A stretch of 64,000 nucleotides of DNA from Methanobacterium sp. ERen5 (GTDB taxonomy: Archaea; Methanobacteriota; Methanobacteria; Methanobacteriales; Methanobacteriaceae): positions 2,665,001-2,729,000 of the forward strand of contig CP099988.1 in the NCBI GenBank assembly GCA_024167805.1, given 5' to 3'. A model generated the notes under the pieces. That model searched no databases and was not told where the DNA came from. It saw only the letters and a list, made by a program, of their open reading frames with translations. Position 1 is the first letter of the stretch, and each line of letters starts with the position of its first letter. The translations under genes and the position numbers were made by a program. This document shows positions 19,849-30,186 of the stretch, piece by piece.

Positions 19849-20810
19849 AATTAACACCTGAAAAAAATATATTACTCTTCAAAAGTTGTTTAATCAATGT
19901 TGAGTATCCTGGAGTGGAATCATCCACCAAATATATACTTGACAGAATTGGGGTTGAATACGTAGTTGATGATAGACAATCTTGTTGTACTGGTTTGGGT
20001 TATTACTTCGATCTTTTTGATCAACTATCAACAACTGCCATAGCTGCCAGAAACTTTAAAATCGGTAGTGAAACTGGCCATAGTAATATAGTTACCATGT
20101 GTGCAACATGCTATGCTATCTTAAAGAAATCGGCTGAAATATTAAATGAAAATTCTGAAGCTCGAAACAAAATAAACGATATAATGGTCAAATCCGGACT
20201 TGAGAATATGGAGTACCATCAGGGTGATGTGGATCCTGCAGAAAACATTTTTCATGTGGCAGAAATCTTCTTCAATAAAAGGGATGAAATTTCTAAACTT
20301 GTTAAAGTTGATCTTTCTGATCTAAGGGTTGCTACACATCATGCATGCCATTATTGTAAAGTATTCTACAAAGATGCCATCAAAGGTGTTCGGGATCCTA
20401 ATCTTCTAGATGGTCTTGTAGCATCTGTTGGTGTTGAAACCATAGGATGGTACGATCATAAAAAAGTTACATGTGGCTCAGGTTTCCGTCAAAGATTCAT
20501 TAACAAAGAAATTTCGTTAGATGTTACAGGAGAAAAACTTCAATCTTTAAAGGATAATCATGTAGATGTACTCATTCATATGTGCCCAAACTGTCAGATG
20601 CAGTTTGACAGATATCAACCTTGCATTGCGGAAAAGCTTGAAACTGAATTTGACATTTTCCATTTAAACATTGCACAGTTCATAGCCCTTGCAATGGGTG
20701 CAGATCCATATTCAGTTTTAGGGATACAAACCCACACAGTTTCAGTAGCACCCCTAATCAAACAATTAAAATCTAAATATGAAGAAATAAATTCTGAACA
20801 GACTAAATAA
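19845..20810 (+). CDS. HdrB-like CCG-domain subunit
   Basis: HdrB holds two CCG domains, each with a non-cubane [4Fe-4S] cluster that cleaves CoM-S-S-CoB. The first domain is canonical: SCLINVEYPG, QSCCTGLG, CATC. The second reads HACHYC, then VTCGSGFRQRF, then CPNC; the expected Cys-Cys pair is Thr-Cys, so one cluster ligand is absent. The chain is 321 residues, a little longer than typical HdrB. Loss of that ligand suggests a paralog acting on a different disulfide or as an electron carrier, which is inference. It is tightly coupled to the HdrC-like gene. Confidence 0.85.
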   Translation: MKLTPEKNILLFKSCLINVEYPGVESSTKYILDRIGVEYVVDDRQSCCTGLGYYFDLFDQLSTTAIAARNFKIGSETGHSNIVTMCATCYAILKKSAEILNENSEARNKINDIMVKSGLENMEYHQGDVDPAENIFHVAEIFFNKRDEISKLVKVDLSDLRVATHHACHYCKVFYKDAIKGVRDPNLLDGLVASVGVETIGWYDHKKVTCGSGFRQRFINKEISLDVTGEKLQSLKDNHVDVLIHMCPNCQMQFDRYQPCIAEKLETEFDIFHLNIAQFIALAMGADPYSVLGIQTHTVSVAPLIKQLKSKYEEINSEQTK

Positions 20811-20904
20811 AATCGAATATACTGAATTCTATAAATAATTATTTGATACCTTATATGACGGGTACCATTAAATATTAATATTTAAAAAATCAGGAGAGGG
20901 TTAA

Positions 20905-21204
20905 TTGAAAGAGGATAAACCAAGACCAATTCGTTTTACAGAAGCAGTTAGTGAAGATTTAAGTAGTGCATTCACAAATTTGGCTTCGGAAATAATGAAA
21001 GATGGTGCATTATCATCTAAAGACAAATCACTCATTGCACTTGCATGTGCTGTAGCAGTGAAATGTGAACACTGTGTAAAAGCACATAAAGAAAAAGCAT
21101 TGGATGCAGGTGCTACAATGGATGAAATCAAAGAAGCAGCATCTGTTGCTGCACAGGTACGTCTAGGATCAGGATTAACATTTGCTTCTTTTGTCCTTGA
21201 TTAA
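20905..21204 (+). CDS. Carboxymuconolactone decarboxylase / AhpD-like protein
   Basis: This is a 99-residue all-helical protein. [16 protein letters not shown] carries the CxxxH core with the single Cys of archaeal CMD proteins; the CxxC pair of AhpD is reduced to one Cys preceded by Glu-His. TTG 20905 follows GGAGAGGG. In methanogens such proteins are usually assigned a peroxide or disulfide-reducing role. It sits close behind the HdrCB-like pair and could share its redox task. Confidence 0.8.
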   Translation: MKEDKPRPIRFTEAVSEDLSSAFTNLASEIMKDGALSSKDKSLIALACAVAVKCEHCVKAHKEKALDAGATMDEIKEAASVAAQVRLGSGLTFASFVLD

Positions 21205-21933
21205 AAAACTAAGAAATGAAACATAATAATCAAAGTTTGAATCAGATTTAACATATTAAATACGAGAATTATAGAGTATAAATTCCCATTTTTGGAAAAT
21301 TTTCTCTACTTCTCCAAACCTTTTTAGTTAATAAGTTAAAACTTTTTAATTAATAAAATCATCATGCATTAAATTCTATACAATTTCTTTTATATCTTTA
21401 AGATTTTCTATTAATAGGGGTTTCATTTTTTCATATCCATATTGGCCTGTGTAATGTCCCATTTTATATCTTTTTAACTGTATAATATTTTATCCATAGA
21501 AATATTGACACAATTTCTCCTAATTTTGCTGTTAATACTGATATTTCACCGGAATAGAGATTGGTTGTTACAATGTTTCTCATATCACTGTAGCCACAAC
21601 TAGAAAATGTTAATTGTCCATCTACTTAACACCATGAAAAGTTCATGATCAAAATTATCTGAACAATTGATTAATTTTCTAAGATCATTGATTTTACCCA
21701 AACATTAAATAATAGTTTTGAATATATATTCATAACTGTAGGTAAGATAGTTTAAAACACAACAAAAATAATCTTCCAACAAGTAGTGATATAAAATTAA
21801 AGGTGAATAATCATTAGATTAAGAGTTTAACCAGGAAATAAGTTTTAATCTGTGTATGTAAATCATTTAAATTGATAAAAACTCAAATAATCCACAGATT
21901 TCAATAAACGTAAATATTAACGGAGGTTTTCAA
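21205..21933. other. Intergenic region with a possible decayed gene on the minus strand
   Basis: No intact gene is present. On the minus strand 21472-21376 reads MGHYTGQYGYEKMKPLLIEN and ends LKDIKEIV-stop. Further upstream (about 21620-21490) SCGYSDMRNIVTTNLYSGEI and VLTAKLGEIVSIF are open but in other frames. They could be one small frameshifted gene. I do not recognise the family. The right part holds the promoter of the zinc-ribbon gene. Confidence 0.35.
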
Positions 21934-22236
21934 ATGGAAAACAAAAAATATATGTGTAATCAATGCGGATTTAAATGGCAAAACCCGAAGAAAAACTATG
22001 AGAGCTGCCCAGAATGTCAGTCCAAAGATATAACGACTACAAATTTGGACAAGGAAAATCTGACAACATTTTCAAAACCAGGTAATGTTGGCAGAGGTCG
22101 TGGAAATATGGGTGGAGGACCACCAAGAGCATGTAAATGTCATAAATGTGGATATGAAACAACAAAAACTCCAGGAGTACCCTGTAGAAATCAAGCATGT
22201 CCAGAATGTGGAACACCACTGTGTGGTAGTGATTAA
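21934..22236 (+). CDS. Zinc-ribbon protein linked to NifX-type genes
   Basis: This 100-residue protein has two zinc-binding modules. The first is rubredoxin-like (MCNQCGFKW, SCPECQS). After a Gly-rich linker (GRGRGNMGGGPP) the second module reads CKCHKCGYE, PCRNQACPECGTPLCGSD. The second module is common next to dinitrogenase iron-molybdenum-cofactor family proteins in methanogens, and such a gene follows directly. ACGGAGGT precedes the ATG. A metal- or cluster-handling role is inferred; nothing shows a catalytic function. Confidence 0.75.
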   Translation: MENKKYMCNQCGFKWQNPKKNYESCPECQSKDITTTNLDKENLTTFSKPGNVGRGRGNMGGGPPRACKCHKCGYETTKTPGVPCRNQACPECGTPLCGSD

Positions 22237-22265
22237 GAATAAAATTGAATTAGGAGATGAATAAA

Positions 22266-22629
22266 ATGATAATATGCATACCAAGTATGGAAAGTACAGG
22301 ACTCTCTTCGGAAATTTCAACACATTTTGGAAAGACTCCTATTTCACAGTGCTAGATGTGGAAGATAAAGAAATAAAAAAATTGAAATTAAAAAAATTGA
22401 AAGTCGGCATGCTGGTGGGAGAGAAACACCTGCGGAAATTGTTATAAAATTAAATCCAGATGTAGTTTTGTGTGCAAATTTAGGTATGAAAGCAGTAAAA
22501 ATGCTGAAAGAAAATGGTACAAAAATATATGTTGGAGCATCAGGCACAGTTGAAAACACTTACCACGCATTTATTAATGACGAACTGAAGTTAGGCAATG
22601 AAAATACTGTCTGTACGGAAGGACATTAA
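22266..22629 (+). CDS. NifX/NafY-type dinitrogenase iron-molybdenum cofactor family protein, two frameshifts
   Basis: Read across two single-base breaks (near 22338 and 22397) this is a family-typical protein of about 121 residues: MIICIPSMESTGLSSEISTH, FGKTP, then YFTVLDVEDKEIKK, ESRHAGGRETPAEIVIKLNP, DVVLCANLGMKAVKMLKENG and a C-terminal TVCTEGH. The family binds iron-sulfur or FeMo-type cofactors, but many members occur outside nitrogen fixation. No nif structural genes are visible. AGGAGATG precedes the ATG. It lies between a zinc-ribbon protein and a CDF transporter that carries the same domain. Confidence 0.75.
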
Positions 22630-22690
22630 TGGAATTCTTGTAAAAAATTGAAAATGATGGACAATATTTCCCATTTGAATTAGTGATTTC

Positions 22691-23912
22691 ATGAACAATA
22701 AGTACATAAACCTAAAAAAAGGAGAAAAAGCTGCTAAATATTCTACTTTTGCAAACTTAGCTCTGGCAGTTATGAAGTTAGTCGTGGGATTGCTATCGGG
22801 CAGTATCGCATTAATAGCCGATGGTGTCCATTCATTTTCAGACATATTTGCATCTGTTGCTGTATATATCGGTTTAAAACTTTCTCAAAAGGAACCAGAT
22901 GAGAAGTTTCAGTATGGTTATTACAAATTTGAAACATTGGCATCACTCATCATTTCCGTGATCATCATATTAACAGGTTTTGAAATAGTAGTTGACTCTG
23001 TAAAGAGTATAATAACACCTACACAAATGACAATACCATTAGTTGTAATTACTGCAAGTATAATATCCATATTAGTTTCCTATTTATTGTCCCGGTATAA
23101 AGAGAAAGTAGGAAATGAAATAAATTCACCAGCTTTAATAAATGACGGTAAACACAGCTTTGTAGACGTATTTTCTTCATTAATAGTATTTTTAGGAATT
23201 TTATTTTCATTCATAGGTTATCCGATCTTTCAGGGATTTGCAGGATTTGGAGTTGCTCTTCTAATCATATACATTGGCCTCAAATATGGTAAACAAGATA
23301 TACTAATATTATTAGACGCAAATATCGATCCAAAAACAGTTGATACCATTAAATCCATCGCAATAAATTTAGATGGTGTTGAAGGAGTTCACAATATCAA
23401 AATCAGGAGATCTGGACCTTATGTACTGGCCGAACTCCATATAGAAACTGAAAGGAAATACACGATACAAAAAGGAGATGAAATATCTAAAAAACTGGAA
23501 TCGCTGATAAGAAATGAACTCAAAAATTTAGACAGCCTATTAATCAAAGTAGATCCATCAAACAAAACATTAATTAAAATAGCTGTACCAGTTGATAAAG
23601 AGAATGGTTTTAGTTCAACAATTTCAAAACATTTCGGAAAAGCACCCTACTATTTAATTGCTGAAATTGATAAAAATCAAATAAAAAGTTACATAGTTAA
23701 AAAAATCCTGGTGAAATTCAGGAACAAAAAAAGGGCTTAAAACAGCACAATTTCTTATAGATGAGAAAGTAGATGTCCTCATATTTAATGGAAAAATCAA
23801 TGAGGGACCTTCCTTTGCTTTATCATCCCAATTAATTTCGATTATTAGTCTTGATGGAGAAACTTTAAGGGATGCAATACTCAATGCAGCCACGAAAAAA
23901 TTAGAGATGTAA
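22691..23912 (+). CDS. Cation diffusion facilitator fused to a NifX-type domain, one frameshift
   Basis: Residues 1-290 are a CDF exporter (Fe/Zn/Mn type). Six membrane helices carry the metal-site motifs ADGVHSFSD and [10 protein letters not shown] (HxxxD), followed by the cytoplasmic ferredoxin-like domain ([19 protein letters not shown]). From about residue 295 a second domain starts, [26 protein letters not shown], with the NifX-type fold. It is cut at 23740 by a break in the A7 run 23699-23705. One extra A continues [20 protein letters not shown] to LEM at 23912. The fused length is about 406 residues. The NifX-like tail may sense or deliver iron to the pump. Confidence 0.8.
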
Positions 23913-23950
23913 CCAAAATCAATTGAAGAGAAAATTTATGAAGTGATAAT

Positions 23951-24436
23951 ATGGACAAGAAAACAGGAATTGTAGGATTTACAGGAGCATTTAGGGATAA
24001 TTTGAAAGATGTTGCGGATGGATCTAAGATTGTATTCACAGGATCTGCAGCAGTTTGTACACCATTTATTGAACTTTTATCATATTCAATTCGCGATAAA
24101 AATCATGAATTAGTGTTTGTACCAAATGCTGATTTAAAACAAACTAAAAAGTTAAAGATGGAAAATAATCTGGGATACAGTGTAATGGATATTAATACAG
24201 ATCCTAACAATCCAGATGTAGTGGTTGTCATGGGTGGTCTTGCAATGCCAAAATTTGGTTGTTCACCTGAAGATGTTATAAATATGGTGAAAGAGATTTC
24301 TAAAGGCAATAATCCCAAATTAATAGGGGTTTGTTTTATGAATATATTCCAACGAACAGGATGGACAGAAAAAATTGGATTTGATGTACTCATTGACACT
24401 AAAATGGAAACAACAGTATTTAATGATATTCATTAA
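23951..24436 (+). CDS. DUF2124 family protein
   Basis: This 161-residue protein is of a family found mainly in methanogens. GSAAVCTPFIELLSYSIRDK and VVVMGGLAMPKFGCS are its recognisable blocks, with a Rossmann-like alternation of strands and helices. No catalytic residues are known. It lies 38 bp after the CDF-NifX gene and may be co-transcribed, tying it to the metal-handling cluster. Confidence 0.8.
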   Translation: MDKKTGIVGFTGAFRDNLKDVADGSKIVFTGSAAVCTPFIELLSYSIRDKNHELVFVPNADLKQTKKLKMENNLGYSVMDINTDPNNPDVVVVMGGLAMPKFGCSPEDVINMVKEISKGNNPKLIGVCFMNIFQRTGWTEKIGFDVLIDTKMETTVFNDIH

Positions 24437-25008
24437 CTTTGGATTAGTTTAGCCCAATTATGGGCAAATGGGATTATTATTGATTGAACCAACTGAATTT
24501 ATAAAATAATATTGTATTTTTAATGTTTAGTAATCTAATCATAATCCCCTAAATATACATTAATCCTATTTTACTCTTTTAATAGGTAATTAATACAATA
24601 AATATCGATACTACTAACCTTACTTAAGTATGGAACAATGTATAAATCCTACAATTAGAAAACTTATAATAGTTTAGGTCTAATAAAAAAAAGGTTATTC
24701 TCCTCAACTGAACGAATCATAAACTAAATAATTCAGTGTTTTTTTTATTCTTTAATTTTAATTCGTTTTAAAGGCCGAAAAATGTTTTAAAAACAAATTT
24801 AAACACATTATATCTTATTTACAGTGATTTGTTTTTAAATGGTTTATTTTATAATTAATTCATTAAAGGAATTTGTATTACAAATCACAATTTTTTTATG
24901 TTAAACTGTACATAATAATACTATAGAATAATTATTTAATACTTATAGCAGTTTGATATCCATTCTAGCTGTAGGATTTGAATAAAATAATCAGTGTAGG
25001 TGATAAAT
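24437..25008. other. Intergenic region
   Basis: I see no gene here. It is strongly A+T-rich and separates the metal cluster from glyA. AATTATTTAATACTTATAG near 24928-24946 is a candidate promoter for glyA. Confidence 0.4.
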
Positions 25009-26277
25009 ATGGAAAATATAGATTATGTGGAACACATTCGACAATTTACCATAGAACATCAAAATTGGATGAAAAATAGTATTAATTTAATTGCAAGTGA
25101 AAATATCACAAGCAAAGCTGTGAAAGAAGTGCTGGCATCTGATCTATCCCACAGATATGCTGAAGGTCTTCCAAATAAAAGATTTTACGAAGGATGTAAA
25201 TTTATCGATGAAATAGAGAACCTAACTGTCCAACTTTCAAAGACTCTATTTAAAGCTGAACATGTAAATGTACAACCCACATCAGGAGTTGTTGCAAATT
25301 TAGCTTCATTCTTTGCCCTTACTAAACCCAATGATATACTAATGGCATTACGTGTTCCATATGGAGGACATATAAGTCATGCAGAAGTAAGTGCAGCTGG
25401 AATCAGAGGATTAAAAATCCTTCCTCATCCATTTGATAATGAAACTATGAACATCGATGCAGATGCCATGAAAAAAGACATTTTACAGACTAAACCTAAA
25501 CTAGTTCTATTAGGTGGTAGTTTGTTCCTATTCCCCCATCCAGTAGAAGAAGCAAGAGAAGCCGCAGATGAAGTTGGAGCCAAAGTCATGTACGATGGAG
25601 CTCATGTACTAGGTCTGATTGCTGGTGGAAAATTTCAAGATCCATTGAAAGAAGGTGCAGATTTGATGGTGGGTAGTACCCATAAAACATTACCAGGACC
25701 ACAAGGAGGTATAATATTTGCAACCAGTGAACTGAAACAAACCATTGACACTGCAGTTTTTCCAGGAGTTGTGAGTAACCATCATCTACACCATGTTGCA
25801 GGCTTGGGAATTGCATGTGCAGAAATGCTAGAATTTGGAAAAGAATATGCTTCACAGACTATAAAAAATTCAAAAAAACTTGCAGAATGTTTATATGACT
25901 TAGATTTTAATGTACTTTGTCCAGATCTGGATTTTACAGAATCACATCAGTTGGTTATGGATATTAAATCAATGGGAAGTTCATCAGAAATATCCCAACG
26001 TCTAGAAAAAAACAACATTATAGTGAATAAAAATCTTCTCCCATGGGATGGAAAATCAGAAAGTAATGAACCATCTGGAATCCGGCTCGGAACTCAGGAA
26101 ATTACTAGGCGTGGCATTAAAGAGTCTGAAATGGAAGTTGTTGCTAATTTTATAAATGATGTGGTTGTTAATGGGAAAAATGTTAAAAAAGATGCGATGG
26201 ACTTCATGTCTGATTACACCACATTAAATTACAGCTTTAAACCTGACGAAGCTTACGAGTACATAAAATTTAATTGA
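25009..26277 (+). CDS. glyA: Serine hydroxymethyltransferase
   Basis: SHMT interconverts serine and glycine, using tetrahydromethanopterin as the C1 carrier in methanogens. The 422-residue chain has [46 protein letters not shown] (PLP-contacting Asp and His) and the Schiff-base Lys in [14 protein letters not shown]. Archaeal SHMTs are this length and lack the longer bacterial insert. ATG 25009 follows GTAGGTGAT; the GTG at 25000 is in frame but overlaps that site. Its glycine product also feeds GshF and Thi4. Confidence 0.93.
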   Translation: MENIDYVEHIRQFTIEHQNWMKNSINLIASENITSKAVKEVLASDLSHRYAEGLPNKRFYEGCKFIDEIENLTVQLSKTLFKAEHVNVQPTSGVVANLASFFALTKPNDILMALRVPYGGHISHAEVSAAGIRGLKILPHPFDNETMNIDADAMKKDILQTKPKLVLLGGSLFLFPHPVEEAREAADEVGAKVMYDGAHVLGLIAGGKFQDPLKEGADLMVGSTHKTLPGPQGGIIFATSELKQTIDTAVFPGVVSNHHLHHVAGLGIACAEMLEFGKEYASQTIKNSKKLAECLYDLDFNVLCPDLDFTESHQLVMDIKSMGSSSEISQRLEKNNIIVNKNLLPWDGKSESNEPSGIRLGTQEITRRGIKESEMEVVANFINDVVVNGKNVKKDAMDFMSDYTTLNYSFKPDEAYEYIKFN

Positions 26278-26297
26278 ACATTAAAGTTTGTGAAAAG

Positions 26298-27673
26298 ATG
26301 GATCTCAAAAAAATTTACTCGTAAAAAAGGATATAAAAAAGTGTACTACTTGTGATTCAGGTTTATCCCTAACATTTGGGAGCGTAGGCTTGATCATATT
26401 AGGTGTTGGTGCAATTTTAGGTGCAGGTATTTTTGTTGTAACAGGTTTAGCAGCAGCTGTTGCGGGTCCATCAATAATATTTTCTTTTTCTGCTGCAGCT
26501 GTTGTTTGTGTTATGGTTGCCCTTTGTTTTGCTGAGATGGCCAGTATTATCACTGTGACTGGTGGGAGTTACACATATACTCAATTTTCATTAGGTGAGA
26601 TCTGGGCTTGGATCGTTGGTTGGTCCGTGCTTTTACAGATTATAATAACCGGAGCAACGGTAGCAATTGGTTGGAGTTCATATATCACAGGGTTGCTGGA
26701 TTCATTTAATATATGCCTTCCAAATTTAATATCACCATACATAACCATAATAAATTTACCTGCCTTAACTATTGTAGCTTTGTTAACAGGAGTTGTATTG
26801 ATGGGTGCAAGAAGCAGTAAACGTGTTAACAATGTGATTGTAATTATAAAACTTGCTGTGGTAATTATTTTTGTGTTAATGGGCCTAAAATACATTAACA
26901 CTGCTAATTACATTCCATTCATGCCTTATGGCATAAATGGTGTACTCCAAGGTGCAGCCATGGTATTTTTTGCCTACCTTGGTTTTGAAGCGGTGGCAAC
27001 TTCATCCGAAGAGGCCATAAATCCACAAAAATCCATTCCTAAAGGGATAATAGGTTCATTAGTCTTGTGTGCCGTATTATATATTTTAGTTGTTATTATA
27101 ATGACTGGAATGGTTAAATATTCCGAATATTCAGGAGTTGCAGCTCCTGTTCAGTACGCATTGAATGCTGTTGGTGCCAATTGGATCATGACAATTGTTA
27201 CCATTGGAATTATAGCAGGACTCACAACTGTCATTCTTGTAAATCTTTACATAATTCCCAGGGTAATATATTCAATGAGTCGGGATGGACTGCTCCCTAC
27301 CGCTTTGAGCCGTATAAGTAGTAGATATAAGGTTCCAATCATACCAATAATTATTTCTGGAGTTGTAATAGGAATTATAGCAAGTTTTGTGCCATTAGGT
27401 TCTGTTTTTGAACTTGCTAATATAGCAGCTTTAACAGCTTTTATCTTCGTGGCCATTGGAATAATCAACCTTAGAAGAACTTGTCCCGATGTACCAAGGA
27501 AGTTCAAATGTCCATTTGTACCAGCCCTGCCTTTAATAACAATTGTAATCTGTTTAGTACTGATTTTGGAACTCAAAAGATCGACACTCCTATATTTTGG
27601 TATATGGACTATAGTTGGGTTAATAATTTATTTAGGGTACAAGGGTTATAAATCGAAACACACTGCTGATTAA
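26298..27673 (+). CDS. APC-family (CAT-like) amino acid permease, one frameshift
   Basis: This is a secondary amino acid transporter with 12 or so membrane helices. LIILGVGAILGAGIFVVTGL is the helix-1 GxGAxxGxGIF signature, and FFAYLGFEAVATSSEEAINPQKSIPKGI is the conserved helix-6/loop region. The frame is open without a good start before 26390. ATG 26298 gives MDLKK, and adding one A to the A7 run 26307-26313 continues NLLVKKDIKKCTTCDSGLSL into the body, the usual CAT-family N-terminal region. The CxxC near the N-terminus is unusual. About 458 residues. Substrate unknown. Confidence 0.8.
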
Positions 27674-27768
27674 TTACCTTAAATATATTAATCCCTTAAA
27701 AATTCATTACAATTAAATAGAATATCGAATGATTGTAATTATATTAAGCTTATGTCGGAGTATTTAGT

Positions 27769-29076
27769 ATGCAAAATATTAGAATTATCACTATTTTATT
27801 AGGGTTTATAATGTTAATTACCATTATCTTGGGTTCAAGTAGTGCAACTGTTGTAAAAAATCCATATATAACTAGTTTAGATCCCTACCAGGGTTCTATT
27901 GATGTTCCTGCAAATAGTGCAATAAATGTGATTTTTAATGAAAATGTAACCCTTAGTAAGGGTCTGGTTGAACTTAAATCCAGTTCTAATTATTCTGTAC
28001 CCATATCACTAACATTGAAAAAACAAAAGTTAAGAATAACTCCAAATTGCTTGTTAAAAAATGGAAAAAAATATACGTTGTACATTCATAAGGGCAGTTT
28101 CAAGGATCGTGAAAACAATTTCAACAAGTTATTTACTTCCAGTTTCAGAGTATCATCAACACCTCCAACATCATCAAAGGTTTATTTCCAAGTTTTATCT
28201 CCTGAAAAAACAGTTAATGGCACTAAAACATATTCTAAATATGCAGTATATCAAAAACCTGCATACAGTACATACTGGAACAGATATCTATTTTATCACA
28301 TCATGAATCCTGCTGTTAATGGAATTAATGGTCCCGAAGATGTTTATAGAATTTATAAGTTACAAAATATCTTATCTAACTCAAACAATATTTTACCAAT
28401 ATCAATTCAAAGTACTGATCTCACAACACCCGGAAACTGGGAAAAAGCAGTTCAAATATCTGGAAATCCATTGATGGGTGGTATGCACGGTTACGAAAAG
28501 GTTACCAGTATCTTTTATTATGGAGATGGCATCAAATTCATTCCAACAGAGAATTTAATAAATTCGTTCAATAAACTTGAGATCGTCGAAACCTCTAATT
28601 TATTAAATCCTAAACATAATTCCCAAACCGTGGCCAAGACCGTGACAAAATATATCTGGAACGGTGCAAGTTTAACAATAGATACCAAGTATAGTTGGCT
28701 AGTTAATGCTAAAATTATCACTGCTTATGCAGCAATGTTTCCCACTAAAAATAGTAAAAATACCGCTTACAGGGGACAGATAGTTGGAGAAAATGTTCAA
28801 AACTTCCATAAAGAAAATGATTTAAGGACAAATTCCGCTAAGGGCACAGTCTGGGATAACAATAACAATCTCCATATGAGTATGGAGGTATTAAACCCAA
28901 TATCTGCCCTCAATTCTTATAAAACAAATGGTAATTCAAAACATGGAAAAACATGGTACAGACAATTTGGATCCTACATTAAGTTATACATTACCCGAGT
29001 GCACAGTCCCCAATATGAAATTGTGACCAAAAAACAGTTTGGTACACTAAAACCATATACAACATATGGAATGTAG
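27769..29076 (+). CDS. Secreted protein with Ig-like (Big_5) domain
   Basis: This is a 435-residue exported protein. Residues 1-28 (IITILLGFIMLITIILGSSS) form a signal peptide or anchor. Residues about 35-125 match a bacterial Ig-like Big_5 domain: GSIDVPANSAINVIFNENV, LKNGKKYTLYI, FTSSFRVS. The remaining 300 residues are Ser/Asn/Thr-rich beta protein that I do not recognise. Big_5 domains occur in cell-surface proteins, so a pseudomurein-wall or adhesion role is possible. GGAG lies 9 bp before the ATG. Confidence 0.7.
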   Translation: MQNIRIITILLGFIMLITIILGSSSATVVKNPYITSLDPYQGSIDVPANSAINVIFNENVTLSKGLVELKSSSNYSVPISLTLKKQKLRITPNCLLKNGKKYTLYIHKGSFKDRENNFNKLFTSSFRVSSTPPTSSKVYFQVLSPEKTVNGTKTYSKYAVYQKPAYSTYWNRYLFYHIMNPAVNGINGPEDVYRIYKLQNILSNSNNILPISIQSTDLTTPGNWEKAVQISGNPLMGGMHGYEKVTSIFYYGDGIKFIPTENLINSFNKLEIVETSNLLNPKHNSQTVAKTVTKYIWNGASLTIDTKYSWLVNAKIITAYAAMFPTKNSKNTAYRGQIVGENVQNFHKENDLRTNSAKGTVWDNNNNLHMSMEVLNPISALNSYKTNGNSKHGKTWYRQFGSYIKLYITRVHSPQYEIVTKKQFGTLKPYTTYGM

Positions 29077-29239
29077 TTTAAAATTAAAATGAAATTAAAT
29101 ACAAAACTGGAAGCCCAAAAATAATACTCAAACTGCTAAGATAACTGTCGAATGGGCATATAGAAACATTAAACAAAACCTAAAATTCACAGAATACACA
29201 CGAGGACATAAATAATAATATTGGAGATAGGGGGATTTT

Positions 29240-30055
29240 ATGGCAGAACTACCTGAAATTATGATATTAACCCGACAGATATCCCATAAACTGGAAGGTA
29301 AAGAGTTTGAATCTGTGGAAATAATCCAAGAAAAAAGTTTAAACATGGAAAAAACAGATTTTATCGAGAATATTCTCTCTAAAAAAGTTATCTGTGCATA
29401 TAATCGGGGAAAATGGATATTTTTAGAGTTATCTGGAGATTCTAATCTTTTGTTGAATCTGGGAATGGGTGCAGATATTCTGTTTCATAATGCTGGGAAA
29501 GAATGGCCTGATAAGTATCAATGCCGCTTTCAATTTAATGATCAATCCGGATTTAGTTGCAAGTTCTGGTGGTTTGGTCACGTAGAATTTGTACCAAATG
29601 AAGATTTAAACCAACACAAACCAACCAAAGACATAGCTATTTCTCCCCTTGATACAAATTTCACAGAGGAACATTTCACCAACTTAATTAAAGGACGATC
29701 CCAAATAAAAAACCTTATTTTAAACCAGAAAAAAATTGGAGGTATCGGAAACGTTTATATACATGATATCCTTTTTAAAGCTAAAATACACCCTCAGAGA
29801 TTGGCAAATAGTTTAACATCACAAGAAATAAATGATATCTATAGAATAATGGTGGAAAATTTGAAAAACGCCCTAGATAAAGGTGGCCTGGCTTATGAAA
29901 TGGATTTTTATGGAGTTAAAGAAGGATACACCATCGATGACTTTCTGGTAGCATATAAAGAAGGAGAACCATGCCCTGTTTGCAGTGCCATCATTGAAAA
30001 GATAAAAACAGGTAGTACATCCTCTTATATCTGTCCACAGTGTCAGTGTCTGTAA
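29240..30055 (+). CDS. Fpg/Nei-family DNA-glycosylase-like protein lacking the catalytic proline
   Basis: The fold is Fpg/Nei (base-excision repair): an N-terminal domain, a helix-two-turn-helix [20 protein letters not shown] (Asn and Lys region) and a four-Cys zinc finger CPVC...CPQCQ at the C-terminus. Active Fpg proteins begin Met-Pro-Glu, the proline being the nucleophile. Here the start is MAELPEI, so Pro is Ala while Glu is kept. The beta-hairpin Lys (RGKWIFLEL) is present, but the zinc-finger Arg that contacts the phosphate is replaced within TGSTSSY. It is 271 residues, with a GATAGGGGG ribosome site. It may bind damaged DNA without lyase activity or act on another substrate. Confidence 0.8.
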   Translation: MAELPEIMILTRQISHKLEGKEFESVEIIQEKSLNMEKTDFIENILSKKVICAYNRGKWIFLELSGDSNLLLNLGMGADILFHNAGKEWPDKYQCRFQFNDQSGFSCKFWWFGHVEFVPNEDLNQHKPTKDIAISPLDTNFTEEHFTNLIKGRSQIKNLILNQKKIGGIGNVYIHDILFKAKIHPQRLANSLTSQEINDIYRIMVENLKNALDKGGLAYEMDFYGVKEGYTIDDFLVAYKEGEPCPVCSAIIEKIKTGSTSSYICPQCQCL

Positions 30056-30186
30056 AAGACTTTTTAATGGTCAAATGGTGATTTGTTATCACTATTGTCT
30101 TAATACCTCTTGGTTAGGGATGAATTCCTTCAATCTAAAAAAATATTAAGAAAGCAGATTTGACCTGTTTATTACTTTCCACGAGC

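Noticed and set aside
22266..24436. Nitrogen-fixation cluster
   Set aside because: Only NifX-type domains are present; no nifHDK, nifB or nifEN is visible, and the domain family is widespread without nitrogenase.
27184..27548. ACAATTGTTA-like matches in the permease gene
   Set aside because: They are codons for hydrophobic membrane residues (Thr-Ile-Val) and sit inside a gene.
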